A DNA stretch of 64,000 nucleotides from positions 24,751,510 through 24,815,509 of the forward strand of contig CM073321.1 of assembly GCA_037043015.1 (NCBI GenBank), read 5' to 3'. A program made the position numbers and the translations under genes. Source of the DNA: Bryum argenteum (taxonomy: Eukaryota > Streptophyta > Bryopsida > Bryales > Bryaceae). The number at the start of each line of letters is the position of its first letter. The stretch's first letter is position 1. Of the stretch, positions 11,837-24,129 are shown in pieces. Under the pieces are notes generated by a model. The model saw only the letters and a program-made list of their open reading frames with translations, was not told the DNA's origin and did no database searches.

Positions 11837-13359
11837 TGTCGCGACCCTAATTACTCCAACTCTTCTTTTTCTTATTGAGCCTTACTTGGTAGCGGAATCA
11901 CGGCTCACTTAGTTGGTAGCAACCGGCCACGACTTTGCTAACACTTGCATGTGCCCCACACACACAATGTTAGCACCATTCTAAGTCAAGGTGTCCAACC
12001 CACATTGACTCCATAACTCATTATCCGGTACTCATTACCCGGACCTCCCACCAACACATGGGTATGCCAACCCGGAACTCCCACCAACACATGGGCATGC
12101 CACTTGGTGGCACGGGGCGGCCTTCCACAAATGTCCAAGCTCCCAAGGGTGCTACTAATCACCCCCGGAGCTAACCGCCCTTATCCATTTTCCAACTTCC
12201 CACTAGTCCCCCTTCCACTCTTGTTTCTCACCCCATTCGGGACTTTGCCGAAAATCCTCCCGGAATCCGGCACTAGTTTTCCCGGGGACTAGTTTGGAGC
12301 GGGACTCTTTCCAACCCAATGTTGCGGGATGCTCAAGAGCATCCCACAATGCCCAAGATGTAGAAGTGAGGCTTCCTTTCCATGCCTCACCTTCTTGAGC
12401 CATTCCCGGTCACTCCCGGGAACCGGCACTACTTATCATGGGGACTAACTTGGAGAGGGACACTTCCCAACCCCATGTTTAGAGAGGCTCCAAAGCACTC
12501 TCTACTTTCCACAAGGTGCGGAATGGAGGCCCCATCCCAAGCCTCACCCCTTGGAGCCACCCCGGCTCCTCAAGGCACCATGTGCAAGTGAGGAGGGAGA
12601 CCACCCCTCCTCATAGTACTCTCTGGAGTCTTCGGTAGGCCCCCCCCTCTTGTGTTGAGGGGCCTTCTGTGACACACTTTTGTTTTGGAAGACCACCCGT
12701 TTTTTTTGCCTTAGTCTCATAACGGGCCGTATCTTCTTCTCGGGCTAACTTGTAGCTCAGTTATCCAAATGGGACGTGCGAGCCCATTTTCCACATCTAC
12801 TCTTTGAGTAGATGTCGATAGACTCCTCACTTGTCCCAATCGGAGCTTCTATGTGGGAGCTATGCTCCTCTGAACATTCGGGAGTCCCGAGAGGCAGCAG
12901 TCCCGGAGTCCCGAAGTCCCGATGCTTTGGAGAGCCATATCTCCCAAAGCATTGCTTTGCTCCTCACAAGCTTTAGCATTTTGGAAAGCTCTTGTTCAGA
13001 GCTTTCCAAAGACATGCAACATGCCGCCATCCAAGAAGGGCGACATTTTGAGTCCCGAAAGGTAACACTCCTAAGTCCCGGAGTGTCCCGGAACGTGCTC
13101 CAACTTTGGAGAGCCATATCTCATGACTCACAACTCCAAATCGCGCGTTCTTTGGACCTATGGGTGCGTGCTTGAACAAGGTTTCCAACCATGTAAAGCA
13201 CACCACCAAGTTCGTCCCGAACACGACGCCATTGCGTGCTGTTTGCTCGGGACTCCCCTTGATTACTTCACCTTGTCTCTTGCCGAGCCCGGAACGTCAC
13301 TCCTGGGGTCCTCTTGGCTTACCACGGTGTTTGGGCATTCTTTGGAAAGGGATGTGACA
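11837..13359 (-). mobile_element. Solo LTR (gypsy-type family of the 62-64 kb element)
   Basis: A 1.52-kb segment begins TGTCACATCC and ends GTCGCGACA on the minus strand, and is bordered on both sides by CAGAT (11832-11836 and 13360-13364), a 5-bp target duplication. It is similar throughout to the LTR that starts at 62956 and to the LTR end at 61940-62190. By eye the similarity is high but clearly below identity, so the family is not brand new. No internal region remains, as expected after LTR-LTR recombination. It is a fossil and splits the ParB-like gene. Confidence 0.88.
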
Positions 13360-14175
13360 CAGATCCAGTGGACTGCCTTGCTTGTGATGTACCTTCCTGC
13401 AGTGTCTGTGTTGCGGTTGGGGCATTGCGAGATTTACCTCTAGGGCCATTTCATGAACCTTCTTCGACGGACGTGGACGGAGTGTCCATTGTCGGAGCAA
13501 GAGTTCTTCGCTGGTCCGCTGCCCTACTTGATGTGGATCGCGGTGTTGGAGGCACAACCTCCTTGCCCTTGGATGTGGAGGCGGGAGTAGAATCACTAGG
13601 CGGATGAGCAGGCATACAAGAGTTCCTCTACAAGCGCTTCGCCTGCAGCTTTGCCGCTTTCCTGATTACCCCCTTGGCAGTCCTGAAGTCGCTGTTGATG
13701 AAGACACGTAGTTCTTGGTACGTCTGCAACCAATCGCCTGGGCTGATTAGCTCGAGTTTGTTTTGGAGGAATGCTTCGCAGGATGCTCTGTAGCTTGATT
13801 CCGTTAGTAGCCCCGAGGATATCTGTAGGTAGTACACGTCAAACTCTGCACAGTCTTCGAGATAGAGAATGATGCAACCACTGACTCCTACATCCATGTT
13901 TACAACGTCAAGGAAGACGTGACCTTCGTGCAGATGCATTCCTATCAATGTGATCATTCTGAGTTGTCGCCACTTATGAGACCCCGCGGCGTTCTTAAAG
14001 CCAAGGCAAAGAGTGAAGTAGGGAGATCTATCTCCATCGTGCACTTCGACTGACCAGGTACTGTTCTTGGTTACAAGACGCAATGGAACCTTCGTTTCTA
14101 GCAGTTCATTCCATCGTCCTAGATCCGACTCGTCTTTTTTAAGGTATCCAACTAGTGGTGGCGCGGATTTATTAA

Positions 14176-14240
14176 AAGACCCCGTCTAGACTTCAAACGT
14201 GGACACTTACGTTATAAAGATGAAGCGCAGAGATTAAATA
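14176..14240. other. 5' edge of the minus-strand ParB-like gene
   Basis: The short stretch between the first visible codons of the ParB-like gene and the first palindrome. No promoter motif is convincing. Confidence 0.3.
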
Positions 14241-16130
14241 AATCTAGACGGCCGTCCAGATTTATTTTCACTACCTTAATTAGACAGCCTTAGTACTAGT
14301 CCTTATCTTCCACTGTCTAGTTCTGGACGGCCGTTTAGAAATATCTAGCATGTTTGGAATTCTATAGCCAAGTTTACTTTGACTTAAGAGGTCGTTGTTT
14401 CGTTCGATACAAACTGCAGCAACTTATGTGGATTCTGTAGCGATTAGTTTTGAGCGGCCCTGCTCCGCTATTTTTTCTGGGCGGCAGTTTAGAAATACGA
14501 TACATGTATCCTATTTCTAGTACTCGCACACAAACTGGTATCGACTTTTATCTCTATCAGCTTCTAGACCTATATGTAGTTCTTCTTCCTTATAAGTTTG
14601 CACTTCTACAGAGCAGGTCTCAATTTGATTAAATCTAGGCGGCCGTTTAGAAAATACTCGCATGTGATGGATGTTTTAGTTAGTGTTCGCACTCCCCATT
14701 ATATAGATCCAATTCTTGTGTCGAACGTTTCTGGGTGGCCGTTTGTATAAATAGGTGTCGTATTTTTATTTGGAATCTCTTTCTCAACTGCGGATTGCAC
14801 TGATTTCCCTGGGCGGCCATCCAGAAAGTTTATCCCATTGTGTCATCGTCCATTGCGCTTATTATAGAAATAATTTGCCTCTGAAATTCGTGGTAATCTC
14901 ATTTCCTAACTGACGAGCACAATTCGCTTTCTTGGCGCCAATTCAGAAAATCTACTAGTTTAATTGAGCCTGCATTTGTATCTCACATATTTCTAGCACA
15001 TGTTTTTTCTGGGCGGCTGTTTAGAAATCCAAGTCCTTACATTTGTTACTTTATAAATTTCATAATCACATATGTTGAGAAAGTTGTTTCTGGGCGGCCG
15101 TTCAGGAAATATAGTCCCTTTAATCTTTCTGCATTTTTTATCTCATTACGCTTGAGAATAATTTTTCTGGGCGGCAGTTCAAAAATACGATACATGTTTT
15201 GATATCAATGTTTAGTAGTCGCGGACAAACAGGTATTGACTGTTTTTTCTGGGCGGCAGTTTAGAAAAAGAAGTCTTTACATAATCCCTAATTGTGTTAA
15301 CCACAGCTGTTGTTTAGTTTTTTTCTGGGCGGCCGTTCAAGATATTAGTGGGTGACCGTTCTGGAAATTTAGTTCTTCTTATCTTTCTGCATCGTTTCTC
15401 TCACAAAGATTGAGAACAGAATTTTTCAGGACGGCCGTCTAGAAGAATTAAGCCTCCTGTATTTTTTTTAGTTTAATTTCTCAACGAACTAGGTCAACTC
15501 GACTTCTAGGAGCCAGTTCCGACAACTTACTCTTAACTAGTGCGTTTTATATCGTAATTGCATAGGACAATGTTTTTTTCTGGACTGTCGTTTAGAAAAT
15601 TTAGTCTCTTCATTCTTAATGCATTTTGGAACCCTCATGAAAAATTGAGCTTTGGCATATTAGCAATCATGTGAAACGAAGCATTATCAGTTATCTTGGC
15701 CTCTTGAAATCTGCATTTCATTTCTACTTCCGAGGACAGCTAGTTTTCTGGGCGGCCGTTCAAAAAACTTAGCCTCCTCGCTTGCGCATTTCATTTCTAA
15801 ATTGCCAAGGACAGCTAGTTTTCTGGGCGGCCGTTCAGAAAACTTAGCCTCCTGACGCGCATTTTTTCTTGAATGCCGAGGATAGCTTGTTTTCAGGGCG
15901 GCCGTTCAGAATACTTAGCCTCCTGACGCGCATTTTTTTTCTTGAATGCCAATGACAACTTGTTTTTTGGGCGGCCGTTCAGAAAACTTAGCCTCCTGAC
16001 GCGCATTTCATTTTGAAAATGCCGAGGACGGCTTGTTTTCTGGGCGGCCGTTCAGAAAAATTAGCCTCCTGACGCGCACTTCATTTCTAAAAAGCCGTAG
16101 ACACCTAGTTTTCTGGGCGGCCGTTCAGAA
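14241..16130. repeat. Palindrome array B (20 or more copies)
   Basis: About 21 imperfect copies of TTCTGGGCGGCCGTTCAGAA occur at intervals of roughly 70-95 bp, for example near 14241, 14321, 14476, 14632, 14806, 15006, 15087, 15245, 15742, 15816, 15886, 15960, 16034 and 16111. The outer TTCTG/CAGAA arms and the GGCGGCCG core are kept, while the spacers vary. The last six form a tandem array of about 74-bp units that also share TTAGCCTCCTGACGCGCATTT. No coding frame crosses the array. It lies directly upstream of the minus-strand ParB-like gene. Confidence 0.9.
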
Positions 16131-16262
16131 AATCTAAGAGGTTGATTCTACGATTGACCTAGTATACTAGTTCTTTTATCACAAAAGCATTACTTAAGAG
16201 CATTACTTACATTCAATTCAGTGCATTGGCATACTGGCAATCATGTGAAACGAAGCATTATC
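15652..16262. repeat. Direct repeats bracketing the 74-bp array
   Basis: The sequence GGCATA-T-GCAATCATGTGAAACGAAGCATTATC occurs at about 15654-15689 and again at about 16227-16263, in the same orientation. The stretch between them holds the six most regular palindrome units, so the array may have expanded within a duplicated frame. Confidence 0.7.
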
Positions 16263-16311
16263 TACATACGGCGTAGATTATAGTATTCAACAGCAATCCC
16301 AATATATTCGA

Positions 16312-17520
16312 ATGAGTTCTTTAATCGAAACAAAGGAAATAGAATTCGGAGTTCACCTGAAAGAATGCAAAGTGAAGGCTGGATGTGCGTCCAGGCTGCT
16401 GTCGGTGAGTACAGTAGTCGTTCCTCAAAACTCTAGCGTTAACCGAGTGTACTACGACTCTCTCCACCACACCATAGAATCCAGCACTTCGCACCCAATT
16501 CCCTCACTAGTTTCTGACAAACCACTAGAAAAAACTGAATCAGCCAAATCCCTAAGTTGTACCAATTCGCAGCTACTGAATTGGGTTGAACTAGGAGACG
16601 CTATGAATACAGCTCAAGCAATTTCAATGCAGAAGCGCAACTTCAATGCGGAAATGCAAAAATGCAAAATAATTTGCAACCTGATTTGAAATGCAAATGC
16701 TGATCTGAAATGCAAAAGAACTTGCAACCCGATCTGAACTTGCCACCTGATGCGAGCTCAGTGCTCATTGCAACCTCAAGCAATTTCAATGCAGAAATGC
16801 AAAAGCTGATCAGTGACAGTACTAAACCTGATCTGAAAGTTGCTAAGCGCAAATGCAGTTGTTCGAAGTTGATTCTCTGGCTGTAATGCACTCCCACTCC
16901 TAGACAGGAACTCTACCGACTCTCCACCAGCTCAGTCTCCAAAACCTACATGAAAAGCACACGCGTTTTAAGAGCGGCACTTCAAGCGCCAGTACTGCTC
17001 CACCCCGCTCCAGCAAAAAACACTCGAACAACCTCTAAAAAAACAAAAGTACGAGCTAAATCGCAGGGAGAACAAGAAGTTCTAAACAAAAAACAGACAA
17101 ACAACAAGCAACGCCAAAGTCAGCGCAATTGACGAGCAACAAAGCGACGATGAGCAACAAAGCGACGAGCAACGCCGACGAGGAACAAAAGCGAAAAGCG
17201 ACGAGCAGCAAATGCGAAAAGCAACGCCGACAAGCAACGACAACGAGCAACAAAAGCAAAAAAAGAACACTCACCACAGACAGATAGCAGAAAACGGGAT
17301 TCTGCTGCGGAACACCGGCAACGGAACACCAGCAACGGTGGAGACAGCGGATCCCGATAGCGAAACACCAGCTACGAGGTCGCAGCAAAGCACCGGAGAC
17401 AGACACCGAGGAGGAGAACACGCGAAGACGACAAACGGCGAAAAAACCGAGCGCAGGAGACTCGGAGGAAGCTTGGAACACTGTTTCCAAGCAATGACGG
17501 CGCTAGGGTCATCGTGACCC
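16312..17520. other. Low-complexity stretch, no recognised gene
   Basis: A 125-codon open frame at 16312-16689 has no recognised domain and ends in a repeat of AATGCAAAAxTGCAA-type words (16600-16870). From about 17060 to 17260 a GCAACAAAGCGACGA-like microsatellite gives a Glu/Gln/Arg-rich frame on the plus strand and a Val/Phe/Cys-rich frame on the minus strand. I regard these frames as by-products of the repeats. Confidence 0.4.
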
Positions 17521-17522
17521 CG

Positions 17523-17629
17523 CCATGATTATTGCGCATGCGCATGGTCATGCGGATTGCTATGCGCATGTACATGGCCATGCACATGACCATGTTCATG
17601 TGCATTAGTCATGGCCATGTACATTCATA
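17523..17629. repeat. CATG hexanucleotide repeat
   Basis: About 107 bases are built from a degenerate 6-bp period with CATG at almost every step (CATGCGCATGGTCATG, CATGTACATGGCCATG and so on). Since CATG is self-complementary, the tract can pair with itself in many registers. Confidence 0.85.
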
Positions 17630-17639
17630 AAATTTAAAT

Positions 17640-20215
17640 TTTAAAAATCACGTTGTTTACTTTTTTTTTGCAAATTACAAATACGTTTGGTTTAAATCTG
17701 GTATTCTCATTATTTTTGAAATATTTTAGATTATTTTATCTAAGTTTAAGATGCCTTTTCATTCTTTGTTTTTTTGTAGATGTTTTGACTTTGTTTAGTA
17801 CGCAGATGAAGTTTTGTTACCTAGGTAGTTCCTGTCTAAGTTTAGAAGACAAGTCTATTTTACGTCTGTTCTACAATGTTTTCTTGCAATGAAGTATGTG
17901 AAATACCTTTCTTTTATGAATAATTAGCAACTATACAAAATGCAAACTTGAAAATTCCATATGATATATGCTAAGTTGAAAAGCTTATGAAATATTCTAA
18001 GTTTTAAAATAAGTCAATGAATGTTAGTTTGATGAAATTTCTTATTCAAATTCTATTTCAAAGGTAAGGTTGTATTTCAAGAAGGCGCTCCTTGAGAATT
18101 GATTCCAAAGTTAGGTCATGTTTTACTATTGCAATGTAATTAGGCAACTATTGCAATTTTTGTCTATTTCACCTACAATAGGTAAACTTAGCTGCTATAA
18201 GCCTATTGTAGATATGGTACGGAATAAGTTATTACTGCACAATCAAAATTTCATCCAATTTATGTACAAAGAATGCACATTATTACTATTGTACATTATA
18301 TGGACGACATTCTGAGTCATGAGGCCTTATAGATTGGGAAATCATAACATATTAGTACTTAAAAACATCACAAAATGTTAGCATTTTTAGTTTGAATTGA
18401 AGATGCTAACAAAAAACTTACTATTGCAATAAGTTCACCAACTACCAAATTGTGTAGAAGAAGAGAAGATCCAACCTATCTAAAGGCCAATGTAAATTGA
18501 GTGTTTGTTCAACCCATCCTTGGATAAATGCGCGGAGGTCCCGTCACACCAATGGGAGGACAAGTACGCCTTCTCAAGGCAAACAATATGCTAGTTCCTA
18601 CCTAGCCCTAGTGCCTTAAAGACACCCAGAATGGAATCCTCCAAAGAGCTTTGAGGTACCCATACAGAGATTTCCTAGAACCCCTTACCATACTATAGTG
18701 GGCTATGGTGATGAGCACCATGGCGGCATGGGATATAGAATCCATGACCTCCTCATTGGGGGGCATGAGCCCTAACCGCCAATCCAAGGCTTATAGTGCC
18801 TTCAAAGATGTTTGCCTTCAATTGAGTGATACCCTTAAACAAAAAAAAAAAAAAAACAAGACGAGGCATTTCTTTGCACAAATTAATAGCCTTGCAATGG
18901 TGAAAATTGCCAAAAGAATTACAAAACAAAAAAAACAAAAAAAAACAAAAAAGAAAAAAAATTCTAAAACTCAACCTTAGCTCTCAAATCCATGCATTAT
19001 TTTCAATACATCTTCAATTTTGTCAAGGTTTCTACCACTAGAGTCTAGACTCTAAATAGTAATCATCACATAAAATAAAGTCAAAATCCAACGACGGAGG
19101 AAGGAGATATAGCTCCTCAAAAATCATCTATTTATTTACTTTTTTCATTGTCGAGACATCATCGCAAATTGAATACCAAAAGGTAATGGATCAAAAATCT
19201 TCGTACATAAATGTTATTCAAGTTCATATTGGTGAATGTTTCAGAGAAGAGTTGAAGGTAATAATTTTTTTTTTAAGGAGTCTTCACTGGTCGTAGTCTA
19301 AACACCTAAAGGAGAAATTTTATTGAAGGAGTCCAACCGTGAAGAGAAGTTTACCAAATGATGAAAATTAGCTATGATCAAAACCATATTTCCTTGCATG
19401 TACATTGTTTAAAGATAATTCATTAAGAATTGTGGTCATGAAAAGTTGAAATGTATATGTAGGACAATTTGATTCAGCTTTGTTACTTTCCATTTGCATA
19501 TCAAATCTTACCGTCAATAGTAAATTTTTGATACACCATCACTTTTTAATACTATTTAATACTAGAATGAACATCATATAGTAATATTGTGTTCAAGTTT
19601 ATACAATTATTTTTGAAAATTATCAGTCGTTTTGTGAAATTATAACCCAAGCATGGAACCTACAGTAACAGTTTCCTTCCTCGTCACTACGTGACACTAG
19701 ACCAAATGGTCTAGCATCAAATCGTGACCCTTGATCCACGCAATCGATCGCAGCCATGGATTGTGAAAAGGGAGCCCATTGGGAACCTTGCGCGCATCAG
19801 CAGTCGTAGGGTGTGACAAGGGAACCGTAGGGAACTCTGTGGATGAAGGAATGATAACACATCAGCTCCGACAGCCCAATTTGGTAGTCAATAACTCTGA
19901 CAGCCAAATTCGATCTCTAATAGCCGAAAGGGTGGGGCTCAAAAGTTGCCGGTTATATGAAATGTGTGTGTTTAAATTTCATAGAAAGCAAAAATTACTT
20001 GTTATGAACAATTACGCATATTTATTGAAACCCTTTTATTATTTGCAATAGTATACAACCTTAATTTGATTGATCCTTAAAAACCTCCATATTTTTTAAA
20101 TACTATTATTGACTATTATTCACTAAAACCTCCATTAAAAAACTCAATGTAAGTATTTGGTGCCTTTTTGAATTCATTCTAGTAAAATGTGCTATTATCA
20201 TCTTTCAACTTCATA

Positions 20216-20254
<39 letters not shown>

Positions 20255-21720
20255 TTCTAGTTGTGAAAAAAATACTTTCTAATTGATTAAATTGTTTATA
20301 CGGTATAAGCATTTTACTTACACAATAAAAAGAGAGTGCGAAATAATGGCTCAAAATTTTGCATAAGAATTCTATATACAAGTTGATAATGTAAGCAATT
20401 TTGATGCATATAGAATGGGTTTAGAAGGATAATCCAAGTGGATTCATCATTTTTGGACTTTTCTGATTTGCAACAAATTTGAGTGTAGACTCATACGTGG
20501 ATCCAAAAGGTGCCCTAAATTGGTACAAATTGATCTAAGGATTTAAAACCCTTCATTTCATTTGTGAAAGTGTTGGTTTGACCAATTGTGTTATTTTTTT
20601 AACCCCTAAGAGTCCAATTAACCATTTTATGGTTGATTCCAAATTTTGAAACAATGTACCCGGCTAAAAACAGTTTTCATTCTCAAATTCTATTTTACTT
20701 ACCAGAAGTTTGGTGTTAGGAACCATAACCAATTTACATGACGTTGTATGGAATAATAGATTGTCCATACCAAGCCTTCACACAAAAATGGGGCAAAGTT
20801 TGTGTATAGTTAAGAATTTGAGAAATTGAGAAATTGATAAATTGTATTCAAATGATCTAAGCATTAGGTCTTTATATATTTTTAGTGAAAAAGTTCACAG
20901 GTGGGCACATTTTATAACACATCTAAGTTTCTCTTCAAACCCCATGGGACTTTAGGGGTTAATTTTGATTCAATCAAAAAGTCTTTGAGACGAACTTGCA
21001 CATCAAAAATAAACAACAACAACCTAGAATATTGCATCAACAAGGTTACTTAAAAGCTCAAACATAATAAAGTTCAATCCCTTCAATGGAAAAAATTTAA
21101 CCCGTGAAGGCCCACGCGGTTAGGAGATAAATTTGAATGTGGTATAGCATGTGCCTTTACCAACTCCGAGGAGGATTTTTTTCAAGGAACAAAATGAATA
21201 CCGCTGCTTTGTTATTTGAGCAGTTTTTGAATGATATTATTTTTAGTTAAACTAAATTCAAGAACTAAAAACCTTTAATATCATTGTTTTTTTCTCCTTT
21301 TTTCTTTTTTCTACTTTTCTTTTTTCAATTAGAAATTTAAAATTTATATGATTGGGTATAAGTCTACAATGTCTTTCCAAAAAAATTATAAAAGTAAGTG
21401 TTTCAATTGTCAACTTCTCACTTATACGTTTACAAAAATAACACTAACTTTGAGCATTATCATCCCACAAATGCCTTGAAATTTGAATACTTAAATGCTA
21501 ATAATATAATGAAAATAAATAAATAAACATATTCATAAGATGATTCTATAGTTGCATGATTTATGGAATCCAAAAATTAAAAATAAAATGAAAAATTTTA
21601 AAAAAAAAAAATTGCCTTGGGCTTCAAAGAGGCCCCAAGGGTGGGCTTGAGTGGGCTTGTCTCTGCATTAACACTTGAGGCTTGTGTGTTGAAGGGTGAT
21701 TAAATTTGCATGTATAGCTG
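17640..21720. other. Long AT-rich intergenic stretch
   Basis: No gene is supported. It contains A-rich runs (18841-18857 and 18918-18962), a run of about 34 T at 20218-20251, another A-rich run near 21601-21612, and a short inverted repeat ctagaccaaatggtctag near 19692-19710. Open frames here are short and AT-driven. Confidence 0.5.
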
Positions 21721-22249
21721 TTGACCATATGGTTGACGAGCTCTGAATGGCGGTATCTGTTCACCACATGGGGCATCATTCGAGCTCTAAATTCGGAAAC
21801 CGACCATCTCCTGAGCCTCTGTCAGCTAGCGTTTAGCGTTCTCATCATCCATTCTCTGTCATCCAGCGTTCTCAATGATCTCATGTTCCCTACCTCGTTC
21901 CCCATATCTATCTCTCTTAATCCGACGGTGGAAAGCTCTCCGCAGCATCCAACGGCCCGTATCTGCGGAGCCTGACCATTTGCTTCAGTGTACCGCAGAG
22001 ACGAGGGTTTCCTTCCCGATCCCTCAAACAGCGCTACGCGTTTACAGAATATGCTTCGATCGAGATCTCTAGGAACTGCTCGGTGCCTTGCCGTTACATA
22101 AGTCGATGGCGCAGAACCACCGAAGCTTTGTTTGGGCGTTCCCCATTAGGCATCTTTCGAGCGACCGAACTGGTAATCGTGCTTCATCGCGCAAAGATCT
22201 CATTGTCCTTGGCATGAGTCAGACTGTGGACGAGTGGTAAAGACTTCGT
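21721..22249. other. Mixed-composition stretch without recognised gene
   Basis: GC content rises compared with the preceding 4 kb, and open frames of 65-84 codons overlap, but no protein family is recognisable. It could be the 5' region or an early exon of the gene that continues near 24.1 kb. Confidence 0.25.
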
Positions 22250-23200
22250 GCCGTTTTCCATTCACAGCACTCGTGACGGATTCTTCGAGTTTTGTCGCTT
22301 CGGGCATGGGGAGAAAATGATGCGGTGTTCTGGAAGGGAAGTATTTTGAAGGTCGTTCACAAAGTTGGGCATTGAGCAATAAGGTTTATTCGGTGAGTTT
22401 GTAAACAGAATTTGTAACCGATTCTTTCCGACACTAGTGGTGGTGACTAGTTACTGTTCATTCTTCGACTAGGTTATTGAGATTTGTCATTACCGACATG
22501 GTGCTAAGTGTATGTGACGTACTGGCAGTGAGGTATCTTGAAGGTAGTTGGGCGTCGATTACTGCGTGAACATTGGTGATCTAGTGAAATAGATTGTAAC
22601 CGGTTGTCTGCATCACTTGTGGCTGTTCTAGGTTATTGTTCATTCTTCAGCTTTCTTATCGAGCTCTACACTCAAGTTTGTTCAGGACGGGCATGGCACG
22701 GTGTTTGTTTAGCACTCCAGCGATGAAGTATCTTAATGGTCGATACGGAGTTGGGGCTTTGATTGATGTGCTGAGGCTCTGAGAACTTATTGCCGCGCAC
22801 TTTGAAGGGAATCAGGAAGTTGCAGGTAGCCTTGAAATCCTCACAATTATAATGACAACAACGTGGTACATAAGTGAAACCAACAAGACAGAGAAAACGT
22901 TCGGCTTCTGTTTGTGCTCCATGATGCTCTTAACTTGGATCCGAGTTGCAATTTCTGCACTAAAATCATTAATTATGTGATGTCGGGTTAATGGGGCCCG
23001 TATCCACGAAGATCTGTCCGAGGCTTGGGAGGTGTTGGCTGAGCCGCAGCATTCGTGACTGTCAACAGTTACTTTCCATTCTTCGATAGGCTTCTCGAGC
23101 ACGGTATCATTACGAGAACGGCACGAACTTTATTTGGCTTTCAGTCACTGAAGAATCTTGAAGGTCGTAAACGAAGTCGACGTTGGATACTATTCCGAGT
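22250..23200 (+). repeat. Diverged tandem repeats, unit about 190-200 bp
   Basis: Four or five units share the order TT-TTGTTCATTCTTC (22451, 22634, 23068), TTATTGAGATTTGTC, CGGGCATGG, TGTTCTGGAAG, AAGTATCTTGAAGGTCGTTCAC (about 22345, 22535, 22730, 23155) and a GTAACCGGTT-like end. Spacing between equivalent words is about 184-197 bp, with one longer gap. There is no coding capacity. Confidence 0.6.
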
Positions 23201-23511
23201 CTGGTGATCATCTGAAAGAAAGGCCGGAAGCAGTATCTTCTCGTGAGTATGACTAGCACATCCTCGTCTTTGTTAATATTGATTGAAAGAAGTTGTTGCA
23301 CTCCTTTTCGGATAAGGAATAATGGTGTCCGCGATCTTTTCTGATGAACAAATGGAGTAACACATTGTTTATTGTAACCCTCTTGTTCTTTTTTTAACAA
23401 CTTCGTTAGGCGGAGTGTACAAACAGGTTACATAACTGAATGTTGCTAGAGGCAGACTTCCTGAATATAAGGCCTTGTTAGCCCGATCCAGGCTTACAGT
23501 TCAGTAGGGTT

Positions 23512-23965
23512 CCGCGAGAGTGAGCGTAGGGTTTTGCGAGATCGTCAGTCATAATTATGAATTGCCATTTGACAAGGTTTCGCGTGCATGCCGCTATTGC
23601 TGCAAAATTGAGATTCATGATAGCTCGAAGAAGAAGGTTGCTCAATAAGATTCGAACCGCCTGTTTAGTTCAAGATTAGATCCCGGATTCCGGATGCACA
23701 TTATTGTCTGTGACGCTTAAGAGTCCGGAGCTTGAGAATTTAAGTAGCCAACGTTTCCCGTGAGCGTGAGTTGTAATTTTGAAGTGCCCAGGTTTCGCAT
23801 GCATGCCGGTACTGCTGCAAAATTGAGATTCATGATTGCTCGAAGAACAAGGTTACTCAAAAAGGTTGGCACCGCCTGTTTAGTTCACGATCAAATCTCG
23901 AGGTTCCGGATGCAACAAATTCTCTATGCCGTTTAAGAGTCCGTAGACTGAGAACAAGTATTCAA
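23512..23965 (+). repeat. Tandem duplication, about 230 bp x 2
   Basis: Two adjacent copies (about 23512-23745 and 23757-23965) share GTTTCGC-TGCATGCCG, TGCTGCAAAATTGAGATTCATGAT, CTCGAAGAA-AAGGTT-CTCA and ACCGCCTGTTTAGTTCA, with many point differences. This is a local, fairly old duplication. Confidence 0.7.
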
Positions 23966-24129
23966 CTTCAACAGTGTGTGTAGAGCATTTTCGGAATTGC
24001 TTGGGGAATTCATCGTCCTCGTCTTCGTCTTCGTTGCTACTGGTGCAGGATCGATCCGCTTTTGCGTCTTAAGGTATCAACTCTCGCTTTGCTCTGCTAC
24101 GGGAGGAACATGAGGTTGGCTGGAGCTTA

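Larger units (their letters stand above)
9373..14175 (-). pseudogene. ParB-like domain gene, decayed, interrupted by a solo LTR
   Basis: Read on the minus strand, coding runs from about 14175 through a region with KNSTWSVEVHDGD and EFDVYYLQISSG. A Ser/Thr/Pro-rich linker follows, within which an LTR (11837-13359) is inserted. Then comes a 333-residue open stretch (11739-10738) that includes RIYKPLEQAGITAVLKNMV, KQILTVMPN and FWIINGQHTWAAAKCILDG. The last three fit the ParB/sulfiredoxin-like fold, in which a G-x-H-x motif follows a strand predicting P-I-x-V. After a short helix an intron (about 10666-10080) starts with a clean GT donor and contains palindromes. Coding then resumes (10080-9373) with helical sequence ending near DDAFVPQFWW. 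The domain order and local similarity match the ParB part of the gene at 40.1 kb, so the two look paralogous. No methyltransferase part is present here. Coding fades where the hAT-like element begins. Several in-frame breaks besides the LTR show that it is dead. Confidence 0.6.

Noticed and set aside
10415-16130. CRISPR-like array
   Set aside because: The repeats are palindromic, irregularly spaced and diverged, lie in a eukaryotic intron and upstream region, and have no cas genes.
17056-17490. Minus-strand 144-codon frame rich in Phe, Val and Cys
   Set aside because: It is the shadow of a GCAACAAAGCGACGA-type microsatellite and has no conserved motif.
20218-20251. Poly-T run as an RNA polymerase III terminator or retroposon tail
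   Set aside because: No RNA gene or target duplication is visible nearby. A plain homopolymer tract is the simpler reading.
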